Of a stretch of 64,000 nt of DNA, positions 21,229 to 32,490 are shown one piece after another. The notes beneath the pieces were generated by a model, which made no database searches, had not been told where the DNA came from, and saw only the letters and a list, made by a program, of their open reading frames with translations. Position 1 is the first letter of the stretch. Every line of letters begins with the position of its first letter. The stretch comes from Trichosphaerium sp. ATCC 40318 (lineage: Eukaryota > Discosea > Flabellinia > Trichosidae): NCBI GenBank assembly GCA_038496445.1, contig JALMLS010000487.1, positions 186,001-250,000 on the forward strand, read 5' to 3'. Made by a program: the position numbers and the translations under genes.

Positions 21229-22797
21229 CTAGTCTAGTCGCCGTACGAGTTTCTTCATCTAGAAGGAAATGTCAAACCAGGTCTATTTCACGTTTCAGGT
21301 AATTAACGTACCTGCTCCCAAAATACAAATGTACAAACTGTGTGTGGTCCTAGACGCAAGTAATGTGTAAATGTTCCTTTATACAGTCCCAAAATTGATT
21401 CTGCTTTTATAGTTTTTATTAAACAATCGAACGGATGTCTGTAAAATCAAGTTAACCAATCAAACTAATAAATGTGACTTACTTATAAAGTTGTCCAACA
21501 CCATTTACCACAGGTTGATTATACAAACGTGTGCAAACCTACACTATACGTAAGAGACATAAAAACTTTCTGGAAAGCGTTTTTCAGAGAGACCTGAATT
21601 AGGTAAACCACGTACAACATCAACTGGATTCATGGCTAATACTACAGCTACACTAGCAACTAGTGATGAAGCAAGATGTAGTGGAAAGGCATCGTGAAGC
21701 CAACCTTTTATAACGTAAGTACAATATTCTTACATGTAGAAAAACGCGCCTGCATTATAAATTGATCTTTTAACGCCATCGTAAGATGACAGCTATGTAA
21801 CCAAAAGTTAGTTTCTGCTAATTCCCATAAAAAAAAGTTTTGTTAACGTACTTGTACAGCAGAACCTACAGATACACGTAGCATGGCACCATCAGCCCCT
21901 CTCCAAAGACCCTTAGTTAATAATAAGTATTGATTTTGGTAGGTATTAGCATACTAGTAGGCCGTCTTTTTTAAAGATCTCACTAAGTGCTTGAAATGTA
22001 CCAGTGTACTTATGTTGATGTCCAACAGCAACATTTGTAGATGCTGACTGCAACCTTACCTACGTAATTGTTATACTGGGACGATTTCAATGCTAATTAT
22101 ACCTTGACTAAGTATAACGGGCTTCCTACAAATGCACCAAGCGCACCACCGATAGCACCTTAATAAAATGTCACATTTTGACACTTTACAGAAATTTTGA
22201 CATTACAATTCTCGTTGAAACAAAAAGGTGTTTATATCGCTACCAAAAAATATCTATGCTTGAAACGTACCAGCTGCGAGGTTTTTAGGTAAATACCAAG
22301 AGCAGTTTGGCTCCAACATTCCAAACTTTTCTTTTAAAAACGGGTATACGCTCAATCGCACGCCATTCATACTAACCTTACGTTTTTGTGAGTTAGGAAA
22401 TAAAAAGTCTATTTTTCCGTACTTGGTAGAACATTGCTGGTCCAAGCCCCTTTTGTATAGCGCTGATCCCTTCTTTTTTTACTATTGTCCATCCAGCGTG
22501 GAGTGGACCTATTTTGGTGTTATTATTTACTAAATCACAATCTTTGAGCGTTTGTACCTTTGTAAACGCGTACCGCTCCCTTGGAAAGCTCTCCTTGTAA
22601 TTGTAGTCTTGTTTTAATAACTTCAAAAGGATTACTAAACATACAAGCGCCAGCAGTGGCTGCACCAGCTGTAAAAAATCCTTTGAAGCGTTAAAAAGGT
22701 ATTTGAAGCGTAGAATTATTCGTTGAGCAAGCTATGAGCCAAATAGCGTACCAGACTGAACAAATCGCTTCCAATATGGTTTGTGTATGGTTGACAT
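21229..22797 (-). CDS. Mitochondrial carrier (SLC25) protein, SLC25A34/35-Oac1-like
   Basis: Moves a metabolite across the inner mitochondrial membrane. Start [15 protein letters not shown] at 22795-22797. Three carrier repeats are visible, each with the P-x-[DE]-x-x-[KR] signature: [16 protein letters not shown] (about 22610), [15 protein letters not shown] (about 22050-22130) and [13 protein letters not shown] (about 21425). Typical linkers such as GLGPAMFYQ and [12 protein letters not shown] are present. The order fits the dicarboxylate/oxaloacetate subgroup (SLC25A34/35, yeast Oac1), though substrate choice is inference. About ten short introns. The last exon ends MKKLVRRLD, stop 21229-21231. 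Confidence 0.85.
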
Positions 22798-23147
22798 TAT
22801 TATTCAGGCGTTGTAACGCTAATTTGGTATTTGAATTGTCTTACGCCTTTACACTACGCCTTTTCGGTACCCATTCACGAATTTCGTTACCTCAGTGACT
22901 TCACGCTCCAATAAACCCACAATTCTTTGAGTCAGCATACAGTACTTTCATAGACTTGGAGCCATTTTGGATGGTGAACTCACCTCATGCCTTCATTCTT
23001 CCTTTTTCGGGCTCTTTCGGCAGTTCTTTTAGCCGGCCTTATTCTAGTAAACTTATGTTAAAGTGGAAGAGAACAAGAGTATTATGTATGGTTATAGTTA
23101 CAGTTTATTTATGGTACATTTTTTTTATGTTTATTTTTGTGTGTTGT
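22798..23147. other. Spacer between carrier and LRR-BTB genes
   Basis: About 350 nt containing the promoter side of the carrier gene and the 3' end of the LRR-BTB gene. An open plus-strand frame here has no protein-like features. Nothing else seen. Confidence 0.4.
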
Positions 23148-25454
23148 TTAAAAAAAGATGCCGGTTTGGGCGTTAAGTGTGGTAGGTGTGAAAGCGTTTG
23201 GATCTTGTGGTGCTTTAAATACGAAAGGAACGTTGTTCTCAGGTAAATGAGACGCAATTTTTGAGGCTTCTGAAGATACACCAAAGTCAACTAAAATGGG
23301 GTAAGTGAATGAACCAAAAATAATAATTTTTGAGAGACGTACATTTTGGCATGACATCATCGCTCTTATCGTATCTTTGTGTTTTATTTTTGATTAATAG
23401 ATTAGCATCAGCTATCTTCCTTTTGCTACTTGTTTCATTTGATGCACGTGCTAAGAGGTTACTTCTTCTTATCCAGACTTTATTGGCATCTGCTATCTTT
23501 GTACGAGCAGTAAAGTACTCTCTTGTTATAGCTGCCTTATGCCTATCTTGCATAACACTATTTAATTTATATGTTGCTTCATTAGACTTGAACATTTCAG
23601 CTGCTTTAACATCTTCTTCCTGAGAATAAAATAAGAAACGGTCAAGAAGGAAAAACCAATAGAACGTACCTCACAACCAGAGTCTACCAAGAATTTTGTG
23701 ACTTTAGATTCCAGTGATTTAAAAGAATGTAGTTTAGAAATAAGCAAAATCTCAACTGCGTTCACAGTTGTTATTTCTTGCTCAAGCAAATTTACGCAAT
23801 ATTTTTGTAGGCCAAGCAATGAAAGCATTCCAGCAATATAAGCGACTTCGCCCAAGTCTGGTAATGTAACATATAGACAGTTACCATAAATGAACGATAG
23901 AACACTATTGAAAGCGCTTTTTGTGAACATTTCTGGTAGTACGAGCTCATTCTGTTTGCTCTCAACGAAGTAATCTAACCGAAAAAATTTAGTTTTCTTC
24001 AAAACAACGAAAAAAAAGAGAAAACGTACCACTGCTCATTAGCTTAGAGAAAAAATCTGACCTTGCCATCAATACAGACTTGTGTACTTTAATTGTATCT
24101 CCATTACTAAATCGTAGTGTGTAATCAGTGAAGAGATCGCATCTGGCCAAGAAAGTCATATGAGATGAAAGTAATGTATCAATTGCAGAGTGTAATCCAT
24201 TTTTACAAAGTTTCTGTTGAACAGGATTTAACCATTCAATGTAATCGTTCTCTACACGAAGAATACATGAGTATAAAATCAAATTACTTAACAATAGTTT
24301 CATTAACGTACCAACAGGAATTTCGGCTGTGTGGTTACTACTAAAGTGGCTAAAGCCGCTGTATACATAAGTCATAAGTCGTTCAAAACAGTCAGCTGAA
24401 ATATCTTCTTTTGGCTCAATATGAGATGGAACATCATCTGTTAAACAAGATTAGTATAAGGTGTACACTGTTTAAATTAACATTACCATCGCTCCAGTCA
24501 ATACCAAGTAGTTTAGGGTTATACGTAAGTCGTCTAGCGTATAGAATACATTTGTTAAGATAAAATACTGTATCACCAACTTTGACTGTTATATCGCTAT
24601 ACTGTCTCTGATTGAATAAAGTGAAGTAATCACCACCGATATTTTGCATATGGCTCACTACCAAAAAAATAACACGTGAGTGATAACGCACGCCAAAAAA
24701 AAAAAGTGTTTGCATGCAAAAAAACTTACTTGGTCTATCTCTTTTCGCATCCCATTTACCGCGAATCTGGCATTTCTTAAAAGAGAAGTGCTCGCTGCAC
24801 TCAGAATAATTTGGTAATCGATTAATAACGCAAGGAACTTTTGCAGTCGATGGACAACTAACTCTTGTTAATTTCTTTAAACGACCTAAAAACAACTCAA
24901 AGTTAGTATTGCAAGTTCACTCAAAGTGCAGAATTCTCATTCAAAAAAGCGTCCTCGACGTACCAATTGTCGCCGGTAATTCTATTAGGCCGCTGTATAT
25001 GAGTAATTCTGTCAGATTAGATAAACGGCCGATTGAAAGCGGTAAATAATGTAAACTCTTCTCCTCGATCATTAGATATTCAAGATTGACTAACAAACCA
25101 ATACGTATGTCCAAAGACGTCTATCGAGCGAATGTAAGCGCACGTAAAATGTTAAACGGTTCTGAGAAAGTACGTACAAGATTGTTCTGACGCAGTTTCA
25201 GGCCCGTTAGCTGCGTTAAGAGGAAAAGAGACTAAAAAAGAGTTACGTGGTGACGGGTTTGAATGTTTTAATAAACGTACGGGTGGCAGTTCGTTTAGCA
25301 TCTTCATATTAACGATTGAGAGCTTTTTGATGTGACCAAGGCGGTTGCGATACATTCGAAAAAACGTTTCTAAGATTTCCAAGTCACAGCCTTCCGTTTC
25401 GTCGTCTAAGCCACTGAGCGCTATGGTACGTATTAGAGACAATCTTGATAACAT
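23148..25454 (-). CDS. Leucine-rich repeat and BTB/POZ domain protein
   Basis: Start MLSRLSLIRTIALSGLDDE at 25454; an in-frame TAG upstream in both this gene and its copy at 14055 argues for this Met. LRRs follow (MKMLNELPPV, LFLLTQLTGLKLRQNNL, LEYLMIEEKSLHYLPLSIG, LTELLIYSGLIELPATI; 25390-24970). Then come two BTB-type regions: FTLFNQRQYSDITVKVGDTV (about 24600) and FTDYTLRFSNGDTIKVHKSV with LMARSDFFSKLM (about 24130-24040). A BACK-like helical region follows (about 23960-23690) and a C-terminal tail. LRR plus BTB suggests a CUL3-type ubiquitin ligase adaptor or scaffold; that role is inferred. Stop at 23148. Confidence 0.72.
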
Positions 25455-26285
25455 ACAACTGTCGTACTCAGATATTGGCTTGAAGTATCTGTAGCGCTAC
25501 AGAAAGACCATAATTTCATAGCCTTGGTTACTGTTTGTATGCGCCATAAGAGGTGAGGTTTTTCGTTCACTTGTTGCATCGCTGGTTGAGTTCTGAAAAA
25601 ATGGCATTGCTCGTTAATCAAACCTCATTCAAAGAAAATAAAAAGACATTCGTTCCGTTCAACCCGGCGTAAGGCTTCAACACCATATAGACATCAATAA
25701 GATGCTTGTCAGAATTGTTTCAGATTTTTCCGTCGATTCTAATAAAGGAGGGTATAAACCAAAATTGTCACTTTCTAAGAAGCCTGGTACGCCAATGCCC
25801 TTCGTTCTCGCGGGTAACAACATTTTCACTTGTCTAAAATGAATTAACAGCAACTTTATACTGTGGCCATCTGTTAAAAGAACTATATTCTGTTAAAGTA
25901 GCTACGGAACTGGTGCAATTTGCTAAAGGTATAAACGGTTTAGCAATGACAAGTAATACAATATACAATGGTTATTATTTAAAGTTATTTCTGTACAAGT
26001 TGGAAGATGACAATAATTCAAAGGGGTGTCACATCAACCGCCTGTACAAACTTTGGTGCAACTGGTTCCTCTACATGTTGTCGTACATGTTTTAGTTGTC
26101 CCAAAGGAAAAAGTAGCTCCTCCACCTACAAAGATTGTGAGCTTTATTATTCTCGTTTAAAAATGGACATAACGACAACCAACCGGCTGTTAGACAGCTA
26201 AATGCGCTCAAGCAAACAGAAAAATCGCGCGTAAAAATACAGTAAGCGCGTAAAAGGTGCTATAAATTGTTGGAAAAGTAGTACT
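25455..26285. other. Mostly non-coding spacer with possible small exons
   Basis: About 830 nt between the LRR-BTB start and the DnaJ stop. On the minus strand, 26030-26140 reads VEELLFPLGQLKHVRQHVEE in a short frame after an AG, and could be an alternative last exon of the DnaJ gene. Another short frame starts at about 25828 (MLLPARTKGIGVPGFLESDN). Neither can be assigned from sequence alone. Confidence 0.3.
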
Positions 26286-27000
26286 CTACAAAATCGTGTA
26301 CATACCTCGTCTACCGCTTCCACCAGTAGCAAACATGTTTGCAAAGGTTGCTCCACCAGCTTTACGCTTTCTACCGCCAGCGTTACCAAAAGAGCCTCCG
26401 CCGAACATAGTTTTAAACATTTCATCAATATCCTTCATGTTACTGCCACCACCAAAGCCGCCGAAGCCACCAAAACCTCCACGACGCGCTGCACTACCAT
26501 TTGAATCATCACCGTACAAATCGTACTTTCTTCGCTTCTTTTCATCACTCAATACACTGTACGCTTAGTAATGCGTTAGTTTGACTGTTTTGCTTCAAAA
26601 TAAAATTCTCATGAACTGATTTTTGTTATTGTTGTGCACATGAAAATTTGTAGTGCAATGGTGGCGAAATATACTCACCTTCTGTTAATTGCGTGTACTT
26701 CTTGTGAAATTTCTCTTTCTCTTCGTCATTCTTCGCTTTGTCAGGGTGCCATTTGACACTCAACTTCCTGAATGCCTTTTTGGCGGTTAATAGTGAGGTT
26801 GGGTTTTTTGTATTGTTACCTTTTGTATTTGGCGTTTTGATGCATCTCGTTGCACGCCAAGCGTCTAGTAATTGTTAAAAAGGACTATCTGGGTGTTAAC
26901 TTACTTTGTAATGATCACCAGCGATTGTTTCATGTATTAAACAAGCTACAATTATAGCTGAGAGGACTAATTTGGCTGCGGCAGGCTTTCGTTGGCACAT
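26286..27000 (-). CDS. ER-type DnaJ (Hsp40) co-chaperone
   Basis: Stimulates the ATPase of an Hsp70, probably BiP. Start at 26998-27000. MCQRKPAAAKLVLSAIIVAC looks like a signal peptide, then HYKTLGVQRDASKRQIQKAF, WHPDKAKNDEEKEKFHKKY with the essential HPD, and AYSVLSDEKKRRKYDLYGDD: a complete J domain. A Gly/Phe-rich stretch (GGFGGFGGFGGGS, about 26450) and a basic tail follow. The total is about 190 residues with no zinc-finger domain, so it is a short class B type like ERdj4. The C-terminus is uncertain, since an extra intron near 26300 could add another exon. Confidence 0.85.
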
Positions 27001-27345
27001 TGACACGTCACAACTACAATTTTTCTCATTACTTAACTACGCTTTTAATTAAGCGAACAGCCTTTGCACAACATTAATTTCGACGGTTTTTGGAGAAGAA
27101 AAGGCAGTGTGGTTGTTACTTATTACGCAACTCTTCTGAATAGCAAACATATCATAAAAACTGTAAAATGTTTGTCACTTTTTGCAGTTCTGTGCTATAG
27201 TGCAAATGTCATAAATGCTTCTTTTGGTTACATTCTGTTAAAGCGTAATTCTTAGATATCTCTTGGTCCTCCTACGAATGAGGTTTGAGCGTCAAAAACC
27301 GCACGTGATTATTTTTAACTTTTAACCAAAAATACAACAACGCAA

Positions 27346-28451
27346 ATGTCTAGACGTAAATCCGAACCGCAAAAGCCAGAGTTATATGCTACAAAAGAAG
27401 AGCTAAAACAATTACATGCAGAGGTCCATGAGATGAAAAGACACCAGAAACATATTATTAAGACTCTAAAGAACCAGTTTAAAGGTGTACGTTGGCTTCT
27501 TTCGCTGTTTTCAATTTTTACAGCACAACTTACGAATTGTTGGGCGTATCTGACGATATTTAGGACACTCTTGAATCTGCACTAGCATCACGCAACGCAG
27601 GGCTAATAAAGAACCTCGGTAAACTTGACGCTCTAGATCATGAGAGTATGAACAAGGCACTATCTTATGCTGTAAAGAGCGACGAAGGACTAAAGGATGT
27701 GGCATTCTTAAAGGCTATTATCAAGGTACATCCTTTTTCCTTTTTTTGTGAAACATACTTTTTTAACCGCCGTATCAGCTAATTATAGTTAACAATTGCG
27801 TATTAGGCAGGCGCTAACGCTAACATCAAACTTGAGAACCAAAAGACGCCATTGTTTTATGCTGCCGATAATTTCTTATTAGGCAGTGTCAACGCATTAC
27901 TGGAGAAAGGTACGTCACACTTTTGCTCACGTGACTGTTTTTTTGCCACATTGTGGTAAAATCGCAATAATCCAACCGTTTAACGCTTTATTTAGGCGCG
28001 GACTCTGACGTGGTAGATGATCAATGGTGTAACGCATTGCTGTCTTGTTTGACGGTTTATTGTAACAAACAAAAAGCTGGGGAGGAGCTGCCAAGTGAAG
28101 GTATTTTATTAATCATTCCTCAGTTGGCACGTGGTTTAATTTTTTGTTAATAGCTGCTGTTGTCGACGTAGTAAAGGCTTTATTGAAAGCTGAATGCTTT
28201 GTTGACTGTCAAAACACCCTAACAGAGGAAACACCACTTCATAAAGCAGTAGAGGTACGAAAGGCAAAACGTGCTTTTTTATTCTTTAACCGGTTTTTTT
28301 GTAGGCAAAGTTATGGGATGTGTGCAAAGTATTACTTTTGGAAGCAAAAGCTGATGCAGAAATCAAATGTAAGGGTGTTAAGGTATCTGAACTAGCAAGA
28401 GACATTCCAGATCTTGGATTCTTGATTGAGGATAGCCTTAAGACAGAATAA
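27346..28451 (+). CDS. Coiled-coil and ankyrin-repeat protein
   Basis: Start MSRRKSEPQKPELYATKEEL at 27346, a basic and helical N-terminus (LKQLHAEVHEMKRHQKHIIK). After an intron (27486-27570) comes DTLESALASRNAGLINSLGK-like helical sequence (27571-27723), then ankyrin-type repeats: ANIKLENQKTPLFYAADNFL, GSVNALLEKGADSDVVDDQW, VVKALLKAECFVDCQNTLTE and TPLHKAVE, then DVCKVLLLEAKADAEIKCKG. Ends EDSLKTE, stop 28449-28451. Frames join cleanly with GTAC donors. No catalytic domain seen; probably a protein-binding adaptor. Confidence 0.75.
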
Positions 28452-28950
28452 ACACGCGAAAAACACTATTTTTTGTAATTGGTCAACAATTGTAATGCTA
28501 GATACAGTCGAAAATGAGCTACTGAAATACCAGTTAGATTTTTAGATTTGTTTCAAACCTGTTCACAGGTGATGGTATCGCTTGACCATTTATGCGAAAC
28601 TTTGTTTTTTTGCAACTTTTTTTTTAACTATTCTTTGCCATGTTCATACGTTTTTGTGGGTTACCTGAAAAGAAAAAAAGCAGTACTTGAATGCAATGTA
28701 GTAAAAGCTACTGTTCCAAACCATAACTTTGATAGTCTCCACATACGGCAAACTACAACGTGTTGTTTTGCGGTTAGGCAAGCACTACATTTTGTAAACC
28801 GGTATTATACATTTAAGTTGTCTGCACGTGCGTATATCTGACAGACGGATAGGTAAAAATGGTTAGTAGAGTTTGTTCATTTTTAAGATATGTACCAATC
28901 CTCAATGTGAACGCAAGTCACCAACAAAATTGTACTTCCTTAAAAGCAAC
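28452..28950 (+). other. Spacer with a possible coding remnant
   Basis: About 500 nt. A plus frame at 28630-28840 (FVGYLKRKKAVLECNVVKAT onward) looks protein-like but has no clear start, splice sites or family. It could be a relic. No other feature seen. Confidence 0.25.
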
Positions 28951-31900
28951 ATGTCCCTTTTTCAGATATACTTTGTAGCCACTGTATTCTTTATTGTGGC
29001 TTCCACTGTTTCCACTAGCCCTGGGCTACTGCGCATCCACTCGAAAACTTTTATCTTAGGGGAAACTGAAACAAGCCGCAAACGGTCCATCCACTCAGGG
29101 TTAGCACCAACAACTTATATTTTAGCCGGATTTGTTTATTTTTAAACTCCACCATTATTTACTTATTTTTTTAGTGCTTCATTTCATGTCTATGGTATTC
29201 GCACACATGGTACTAGTCCTACAGGAGGTATTGAGTTTGTATTGAGACGTCATTCATCCCAGCCGCGCGGTACTTTTGTGAACCTTCATTTTCCGAAAAT
29301 ACCTATTCTACCCTTGCTCACTGATTTATCTTCCAGTTTACGTAAAAGGCGTTGAAGTAAACTCAATGGAATCTCACGCAACTGTGTTCACAGGTCATGT
29401 CAAAAATGATCCAAATAGTATTGTGGTAAGTGAGTGAGGCTTTGTTCTTTTTTTTGTAGCTTTGAAATATTATGTTGTGTTCGTTTTTTCTTCTTCACTA
29501 ACTATTCAATAAACGCTTTTGTAGGTCTTGACATTAAAAGACAATGACCTTTTCAAAGGGATGGTACATTGGTCAAACGGTGAACACAATCACGTCAAAT
29601 TTAACGATATTCTTGAATTGGGTGAGTTGCGAGGAAATGAACTAGATACAGCTGTTGATCTGTCTTGCTCTACTGAGAGTCATATTGGTTCTAATAGCTC
29701 TTCACCGGATGAACATCGCTTTAATCCTCATGGAAAGCGCTCTGTACAAAGCAATGGGTTATCACAAACGAACGGAAAGACATACACAATTAAAGTAGCC
29801 ATAGAAACAAACAGCTATTACACAAGTCAATTTAGCTCAACAAGTGAAGCACGTGATTACATGATGACCGTCATAGGAGTTGTACGTTATTTTGAACCAG
29901 AAGCAATTTTTTACTTTATTTTTTTGAAATCACGTGACACTATACATCGCTCAAAATGGATTCAATTCATAAAAGCGTTCCATTTTTTCAAGTTCGTTCT
30001 GAGCGCTAATTGTTGTTCAGGTTTCTGCAATGTATGAAAGAGATTTCAATACCAAACTTTCTGTCGTTCAACTTGGTTTAAACTCTGCTGGTGGCGGAGG
30101 CGCAAGCGCAATGAAAAATTACGCTGAAAATGAGTATCCGAGTTTGGATTTTAATGTTGGCGTTGCTCTGCGAGGCGGAAGAGGAGGCGGATACGCTCAA
30201 CGTGTTGGTATGATCAACATTAATTTCTCAATCTAAGATCGTTACAGGCGGTCTCTGTGATGAGTACAAGTTTTGTGAAGCTGGAGTGTCAGGAACTTAT
30301 GGAACTGATGAGTTTGATGCCATTCACGATCCTTACATTATTGCTCATGAAGTACGTAGAAGATTTAAACTTGGCATAGTTTCGCAGTTGTTTTAATCAC
30401 TTTGAGCAATCAGATAGGTCACTTACTAGGGTCAGAGCATACACACGATACTAAACAATATTCTCCTGTTATCGATAGTTGCGGAAATGGAGGTCAAGTT
30501 CCTCCAGATGCTGGTATGTTAATACATGGAAACCTTCATACAATACAGAAACGACATTTTAGGGGTCTGCATGAGCTACTGCGTTACTGCTCAAAGCTCT
30601 CTAAATAAATCGCCTTGTTGGTCATACTGTCAACTAGCGTTAGTGATGGGAGAAGTAGGAAAACATGGATACAAGTAATATCAGCTACACCTTTCAACTT
30701 GTTTATTTTACTGTCAAGGAGCGAACGCATCAATCAAGTAATCAGAGCTCACATAGAAGATTCAGAAACCTGTGCTAAGTTATCGTTCACAACAGGAAGT
30801 GTATGTACTACTTGTTTTATTGCTATGTTAATGCTCCCTAGTCTACCCCGCCACCCACACCATCTCCAACGCCTGAGCCAGTAGCTACTGAACCACCAAC
30901 TGTAAAGTCTGATGATCCTTCAACCACTCCTACGCCATCAACTACCTCATCTCCAACTGCATCACCTACACCTGTAATACAACTATTGTATTTGTGAACG
31001 GAACTGACACTTATTTAGATACCTCCTCATGTTCTCTATGATCAACGAGGTAGTTGTACAACAGATCAATTTCCAGCACAATATTTTCCTGATAACAAAG
31101 GAGCTGGTGAGGCCGCTGACGACTTTAGAGTACCAGACGGCAAGTTGTGTTTTCTGATTATTTTCAACACTAATACATACATAGGTATCAAATGGAGGAT
31201 CAAGATTGTTACAATTGAGGGTAAATGGGAGCCTCAAAACACCAACATTGATATAGACAGTGTGTCAGTGATTATATACAAGAATAAAAATGGTGAAGAA
31301 ATAAAGCCTTTTAGCTGATATCTGACAATGACGTACTCATACAATCGATTAGGTTCACCAGGGGATGTCGCTTGTAAAGAAGAAGATGCTCAAATTCTAG
31401 CTCCAGAAACTAGCGATGAAATGACACTTTTCTTACCAAAAGATGATTGCGTACTAAACTCAGGCACGATTTCTTCCTAGTATTGACTCTTTATGTGATT
31501 TCAAGATAAAGCGTTTTAAACCCACAGGAGCACTTTAAGTAATATTTTATTCAAGGACGCTATTGGCTACAAGTTCTTCCTTATGTTCCGTTTGGAGATA
31601 ACATGAACCAGTTCTATTGGAGAGAAAGTTCAAGCAGCAATGGAAATAAGTTTCATTGGAGAGACACTGAGGATATATTTGTGAAAAAATTAAATCCTTG
31701 TCTGACATGGTCAGAAGCTCAAACTTGTTATTACTCACCGGGACCAGATCTATGCTTTTCTCTCTTTGGTACGAACTTAAACACGAATTCCTTTTTTTTT
31801 CTTACCATTGTTTACTTTTGTGTTTTCTCACGTTTTCAAGGTGTTACTTCTGAAGATACTGTATTGAGACCGTCAGAATCTACATCCTCTCATATAGGTA

Positions 31901-31989
31901 AATTTAGGTAACTATTTGATTTTTAGCTTACGTTGTTTATAGGAAGTCTGGGAAGCGTATTTTTTGCGGCTCTATTAATGCTACTTTAA
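28951..31989 (+). CDS. Surface zinc metalloprotease (metzincin), probably GPI-anchored
   Basis: Start MSLFQIYFVATVFFIVASTV (signal peptide) at 28951. A prodomain-like region (29180-29760) is followed by the protease: TYTIKVAIETNSYYTSQFSS, a GGLCDEYKFCEAGVS segment, the zinc site HE-IGHLLGSEHTHD (about 30346-30460, an HExxHxxGxxH motif) and a Met-turn GSIMSYC. The order and the RGGGYAQRV-GGLCDE block resemble M12B (reprolysin/ADAM) and related secreted metzincins. A Pro/Thr linker (about 30840-30975) leads to a Cys-containing C-terminal domain and a short hydrophobic end (GSLGSVFFAALLMLL, stop 31987-31989), typical of a GPI signal. An intron (30349-30415) splits the zinc motif after HE. Confidence 0.78.
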
Positions 31990-32490
31990 ATCATGTAAAT
32001 CTACAGCGATCGAAATTCAAAAATAAAAAAGAGGTTTGCCAGACTAACAAGTTTTCATTGTGGATAGTTGTCTACTAATTTTGGTTTGCGGTTTTATGGA
32101 AAAGTCGAAATGACGTAAGTTTTTTCGGATTGAGTCGTTCTTACAATTACACAATGTCAACTACTTGTAAGGAAAATATTTTATTTGTCTTTTTAATGCA
32201 ATATAGTGACGAAATGCCTGAAAATTGTCCATCACTTTTTTCAAAGTTCGGTCTTCTAGTTTTTTGTTCAAAAGACCGAAGTCATTCTTGTTTGTCTATT
32301 TACATAATTAACTTAGATTTGAATAAACAGCAATTACAACCTTAGACTTGATTGGTGCTGTTGGGTGTAGCTAGTGGTTTTGTTGTTCAGCGAACATTTG
32401 GCAAAATTTTCAGTTTTCCACAAGTACGATTGTCTAGAAATTACACTTACTGCGCTTCAAGGGTAGTTTCACTTGATTTGTTCAGACAAC
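31990..32490. other. Spacer between metalloprotease and F-box genes
   Basis: About 500 AT-rich nt with 3'-UTR-like and promoter-like sequence. An open frame at 32130-32345 lacks recognisable features. Nothing else supported. Confidence 0.4.

Noticed and set aside
22956-23246. Plus-strand frame rich in hydrophobic residues
   Set aside because: It overlaps the last exon of the LRR-BTB gene on the other strand and lacks conserved sequence or splice context.
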